From contig DATCJY010000032.1 of assembly GCA_036562565.1 (NCBI GenBank), forward strand, positions 1 to 24,521: DNA of 24,521 nucleotides, read 5' to 3'. Of the stretch, positions 21,375 to 24,521 are shown one piece after another (within the stretch, counting starts at the first letter, position 1; every line of letters starts with the position of its first letter). The DNA comes from DATCJY01 sp036562565. GTDB lineage: Bacteria > Bacteroidota > Bacteroidia > Flavobacteriales_D > Sanyastnellaceae. Position numbers and translations under genes: made by a program. Under the pieces are notes generated by a model. The model saw only the letters and a list, made by a program, of their open reading frames with translations. It searched no databases and had not been told where the DNA came from.

Positions 21375-22586
21375 CTAATCACATGTATTGCCGTAAGCAC
21401 CGATGAGCTGTAGCAAGTCTTGTACACCTACTACGCCATCCAGGTTGAGGTCTTCAGGACACGTGGAAGGGAAGATGCAAGAGCCGTCATCTTGTGTGGC
21501 ATTGGGATTATAGTTAGAGGCATTGGGATAGGTACAGCCAAGTACACCATTGCAATTGGTTGCATACACATTGCTGCAAATCGCTTGCGCATTGGTGTCT
21601 GTGGTATGTGAGCTCATGCAAAAGCCACACATGATGCGCTTCATAAAACAACTGGCGAGCTTTACAAGGTTTGGGACTGGATAGCTGCAATGGTTGGGCA
21701 GTATCTGCGGGACGGTGTTGAGCTCCGAGCAATGACCGTTGCTGATGCTGTAGTTGTGTATCGCTTGTGAACCAAATACCCCGAGATAGCCGTTGCACAG
21801 GCATGCAAGTACATTGCCATATCCATATGGAACGGTGCAATCATTGCTATCATGAAAAGAGATGATGGGAACATCAGGATTGTCGTTGAGATGACTTGTA
21901 TTCACCACGGCTCCACAATGGTTAATGACACCTTTAATGTCGTAGGTATTCGTCAACTCATTTCCTGATGCATCCAGTCCACCGAGTTGTGTGCTGAGTC
22001 CTTCAGGAACCCAACTGTCAGCTTCTTCTTGACTCCATGTAGCGCAGAGCAATGCCGTAATGGAGCCTGCACTTTCACCACCTGCAAATATCCAATTGGT
22101 ATCAATGCCCCAGTTGTCGCTTTGACTAACCGCAAAGCGCAATGCTGCGCGGGCATCCTGCACTGCGCTGTAGATGGCGCGTTTCAGATTGTTGCCGGAG
22201 CAATTGATGCAAAGGACATTGTCACAGTTCCAACCCAAACGATAAGTGATGGTAGCGGCCACAAATCCTCTTCGTGCAAACTCCATGCACTCATAAGCGA
22301 CTTCGTTTTTGTTTCCTCCTGCAAATCCTCCACCGTGTATCATCAATACAAAAGGCCGTTGAGAAAGAGCATCAACTTCAGGATGGGGATAATACACATC
22401 CATCAATAAGTTCACCGGTTGATTGGTGAAATAGTTGGTAGCTATACCGAATTGGATGTTTTGTTGTATCACAATTTGCGAACTATCAAACAGTGCCACT
22501 TCACCATAACGCCCATCGATGCATTGCTGGCCGTGGGTGATGTTGTAAAAGCAACAGAGTAGGATGGCAATTGCAAGTCTTAACAT
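21375..22586 (-). CDS. Secreted cysteine-rich alpha/beta hydrolase with EF-hand tail
   Basis: The start chosen is ATG 22586, giving 403 residues. It opens with a signal peptide (MLRLAIAILLCCF, cut near THGQ at 17-20) and a -7 box lies 31 bp upstream. An in-frame ATG at 22652 would run through a terminator. The hydrolase core has the oxyanion motif HGGGFAGG (84-91), nucleophile S172 in GGESAG, D249 in HDSNDC and H285 in NGHC. This resembles secreted carboxylesterases and feruloyl-esterase-like enzymes. The mature part has about 21 cysteines. A Bacteroidota surface motif (CTYPNASNYNPNATQDDGSC, 351-370) follows. The C-terminus carries one dockerin-type calcium loop, D379-x-N381-x-D383-G through D390, ending in CD. 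It lacks a recognisable T9SS sorting domain. Substrate unknown. Confidence 0.87.
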   Translation of the reverse strand: MLRLAIAILLCCFYNITHGQQCIDGRYGEVALFDSSQIVIQQNIQFGIATNYFTNQPVNLLMDVYYPHPEVDALSQRPFVLMIHGGGFAGGNKNEVAYECMEFARRGFVAATITYRLGWNCDNVLCINCSGNNLKRAIYSAVQDARAALRFAVSQSDNWGIDTNWIFAGGESAGSITALLCATWSQEEADSWVPEGLSTQLGGLDASGNELTNTYDIKGVINHCGAVVNTSHLNDNPDVPIISFHDSNDCTVPYGYGNVLACLCNGYLGVFGSQAIHNYSISNGHCSELNTVPQILPNHCSYPVPNLVKLASCFMKRIMCGFCMSSHTTDTNAQAICSNVYATNCNGVLGCTYPNASNYNPNATQDDGSCIFPSTCPEDLNLDGVVGVQDLLQLIGAYGNTCD

Positions 22587-22616
22587 AGATAGAGGAGTTT
22601 TGTTTTTCAAGTCAAA

Positions 22617-22624
22617 CAAAGCTA
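22617..22624 (-). promoter_or_regulatory. -7 element for the secreted hydrolase gene
   Basis: The minus strand reads TAGCTTTG, an exact TAnnTTTG, predicting transcription start near 22611 and a leader of about 25 nt to ATG 22586. No -33 TTG is visible at standard spacing. Its position supports the shorter start. Confidence 0.45.
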
Positions 22625-22633
22625 AGTGATTAT

Positions 22634-22665
22634 AATAAAAGAAAAAGCCCACTATTCAGCGGGCT
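22634..22665 (-). terminator. Terminator after the amidohydrolase gene
   Basis: On the minus strand AGCCCGC (22665-22659) pairs with GTGGGCT (22652-22646), one G-T pair included, around a 6-nt loop, followed by TTTTTCTTTTAT (22645-22634). It lies 26 bp past the amidohydrolase stop and separates it from the hydrolase gene. Confidence 0.8.
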
Positions 22666-22691
22666 CTTTCAATTCATCGTATAAAGAAGTC

Positions 22692-24521
22692 TTATTGCAT
22701 CCCAGGTCTGCACACACAGCCTCCTTCAGTGAAGCTGTTGGTGCCTTCGTGCCATTTGAATGCTTGATTGTATTTCGGGCTTTCCCAATAGAATTTTCCG
22801 CGCGGTTTGGGATGGTTACCGATTTCATTCATGGTTTCGGTATCATACAAACGTCCGTTGATCATGGTGTACACAATTGTATTGGAGTTGTAGATGTCTT
22901 CCAGCGGATTCTTCTGCATCACGATAAGGTCAGCGAGTTTGCCCACTTCCAATGAACCGATATCCTTGGATAAGCCCAAGTATTCCGCTCCATTGATGGT
23001 TGCAGCTTTGAGTGCTTCATGATTGCTCATGCCGCCCTGTGCAAGGCTCCACAACTCCCAGTGTGCGCCCAACCCCTGTAATTGACCATGTGCACCTAAG
23101 TTGATTTTTACTCCGGCATCACTAAGCGCTTTACAAGTTTTGGAAACGAGAATGTGTCCGTTCTCATACTCCTCATCCGGAGCCATGGTACGGTGGCGTG
23201 AGCGTGCATCAATCACAGAGCGCGGTGTATACTTCAGTAGTTTTTCATTCGCCCACACATCGGTCTTTTGATACCAGTACACTTCGCTGTTAAGGGCGCC
23301 ATAGGTAACGATGAGCGTTGGCGTATAACCCGTATTGCTGTTGCTCCACAACTGCTCAATGTCTTTGTAAACCGGGGCAACGGGAATGTTGTGTTCAATG
23401 CCCGTATGTCCATCCATTATCATTGTCATGTTGTGATAGAACGTAGAGCCACCTTCAGGAACCACCAAGATGCCTTGTTCCCTGGCTGCTTGAATCACTT
23501 GCTGACGTTGATCTCTGCGGGGTTGGTTGTAACTCTTCACGGAGCGCGCACCAAATGCTTTTGTTCTTCGGATAGCCGATCGCGCATCATCCAAGCTGTT
23601 GATGACTGCTTTGAAATCGCCATCTGCACCATAGAGAATAAAACCGGTACTGTACAAACGTGGGCCAACAGTAGCTCCGGATTTTTGCAATTCACTCATC
23701 GCAAAAACAGTTTCGCTGTTAGCCGAAGGATCGTGTGATGTAGTGACACCAAAGGCGAGGTTCGCATAGGAAGCCCAGTGCTTCTGCGTGCTGAGCCCGA
23801 CTCTGAATGCATTGATGTGGGCATGCACATCCACCATGCCCGGCATGATGGTATGCCCTGTCATATCATACACTTTTGCATCGCCTGGAATTGTCACCTC
23901 TTCTTTCTTACCAATTTTCTCAATGCGGTTTTCATGAATCACGATGCTTCCATTTTCAATCACTTCATCGCCTTTCATCGTGATGAGACGCACATTGGTG
24001 AAGGCAATTCTTCCCGTTGGCTTATCGGTGGGAACAACCAGATGGATGCGAATGCCGCTTGTATCAGGTGCTGCAATGGTGTCAGGAGAACCTTCTAGGA
24101 AGGTAAAACGCTTGGATACTTCTGCGCTAAAATATTCATCACCCAATGTCCAGAACACTTTCTTGCTATCAGCCGACCAATGCAAGTTGATACCTGCATC
24201 ATGTGAAAGGCGCGCCACAGGATAGGCTTTCGTTTGTATATCCAGCTCAATGGTTTGTCCTGTTTTTGGAAGTGGCGCGAGGTACACTTTGTGCAAGTGA
24301 ATGAATGCCACCCATTCGTTGTCCGGACTTGGAACCAGACGGTTTGCGTATTTTGATTTGATATGGGTCTGTTCTGCTTGACCATTTAAGTCAACGCTCT
24401 TGAGTTCTTTGGTCAAACTTCCGAAGAAGGTACCGCCTGTTTGGAAGTAGATACGCTTGCCATCGTTGCTGAATTGGGGGAAAGCACCGCTGCCTGTTAC
24501 AAGCGTCATCTCACCACCCGT
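22692..24521 (-). CDS. Amidohydrolase with N-terminal TolB/PD40 beta-propeller, 5' part outside the window
   Basis: The frame stays open to the window end (ACG GGT GGT GAG just before the first visible Met), so about 609 residues of a longer protein are visible and the true start lies outside. The visible N-terminal part has PD40-type blade motifs (FSNDGKRIYFQTGG, SPDNEWVAFI, SADSKKVFWTL). An amidohydrolase barrel follows: the composite strand with PGMVDVHAHIN, where HAH at bases 23817-23825 is the metal-binding pair, and later GHTGIEHNIP and LGAHGQLQGLGAHWELW. The barrel closes with SLEVGKLADLIVMQKNP, the typical family end. Related Bacteroidota proteins are about 1,000 residues and usually secreted; no signal is visible here. 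The C-terminus ends unusually in GGCVCRPGMQ, a CxC tail. Substrate unknown; related enzymes act on cyclic amides or peptides. Confidence 0.9.
   Translation of the reverse strand, partial: TGGEMTLVTGSGAFPQFSNDGKRIYFQTGGTFFGSLTKELKSVDLNGQAEQTHIKSKYANRLVPSPDNEWVAFIHLHKVYLAPLPKTGQTIELDIQTKAYPVARLSHDAGINLHWSADSKKVFWTLGDEYFSAEVSKRFTFLEGSPDTIAAPDTSGIRIHLVVPTDKPTGRIAFTNVRLITMKGDEVIENGSIVIHENRIEKIGKKEEVTIPGDAKVYDMTGHTIMPGMVDVHAHINAFRVGLSTQKHWASYANLAFGVTTSHDPSANSETVFAMSELQKSGATVGPRLYSTGFILYGADGDFKAVINSLDDARSAIRRTKAFGARSVKSYNQPRRDQRQQVIQAAREQGILVVPEGGSTFYHNMTMIMDGHTGIEHNIPVAPVYKDIEQLWSNSNTGYTPTLIVTYGALNSEVYWYQKTDVWANEKLLKYTPRSVIDARSRHRTMAPDEEYENGHILVSKTCKALSDAGVKINLGAHGQLQGLGAHWELWSLAQGGMSNHEALKAATINGAEYLGLSKDIGSLEVGKLADLIVMQKNPLEDIYNSNTIVYTMINGRLYDTETMNEIGNHPKPRGKFYWESPKYNQAFKWHEGTNSFTEGGCVCRPGMQ

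Noticed and set aside
1..24521. Mobile element, phage, defence system or tRNA
   Set aside because: No transposase, integrase, attachment repeats, toxin-antitoxin, nuclease or tRNA-like fold was recognised on either strand.

Overview
The window looks like a chromosomal segment of a Bacteroidota bacterium, probably from a T9SS-bearing Flavobacteriales or Chitinophagales-type lineage. The evidence is an adhesin with a gliding-motility (type B) C-terminal sorting domain beside a PorP/SprF protein and a PorE-like OmpA protein, an IPExxxVDY-family gene directly before pyruvate kinase, many A-Q signal peptidase sites, and several TAnnTTTG promoter elements. The exact taxon cannot be fixed from the sequence. 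Composition looks moderate in GC and fairly uniform. I see no rRNA, tRNA, CRISPR array, transposase, integrase or phage gene.

Layout. 1-180 is the end of an LD-carboxypeptidase gene. 306-2194 (+) is an IPExxxVDY gene plus pyk, closed by a bidirectional hairpin shared with nhaA (2251-3618, -). 3854-4683 (+) holds an unusual lipoprotein-signal mini-ORF that overlaps msrB by ATGA, then a DUF5522-like Cys-rich mini-protein preceded by a 12-bp hairpin. 4715-6135 (-) is pyrH and frr. 6220-8459 (-) is an envelope block: a lipoprotein, a second lipoprotein and an outer-membrane barrel. 8681-12349 (+) is gltX, glnS and folB. 12427-15274 (-) is ferritin, an FAD amine-oxidase-like protein and kbl. 15512-21297 (+) is the T9SS surface module: adhesin, PorP/SprF and PorE-like protein. 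21375-24521 (-) is a secreted Cys-rich alpha/beta hydrolase and the 3' part of a beta-propeller amidohydrolase cut by the window end.

How genes work together. gltX and glnS together imply direct charging of tRNA-Gln rather than sole reliance on the amidotransferase route. kbl and the FAD enzyme are separated by 7 bp and probably translationally coupled, suggesting linked glycine or amino-ketone metabolism. The adhesin, PorP/SprF and PorE-like genes form one tight unit (gaps of 32 and 21 bp) that plausibly exports the adhesin and anchors it to peptidoglycan.

No stretch longer than about 240 bases lacks a gene. The larger gaps (181-305, 3619-3853, 5279-5430, 8460-8680, 15275-15511) hold promoters and inverted or direct repeats; in 5279-5430 I see only a 6-bp hairpin (5357-5371). 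Most of the window is ordinary core metabolism. The items most worth a second look are the msrB leader arrangement, the Cys-pair adhesin with its secretion partners, the Cys-rich hydrolase with a single EF-hand tail, and the paired repeats before nhaA.
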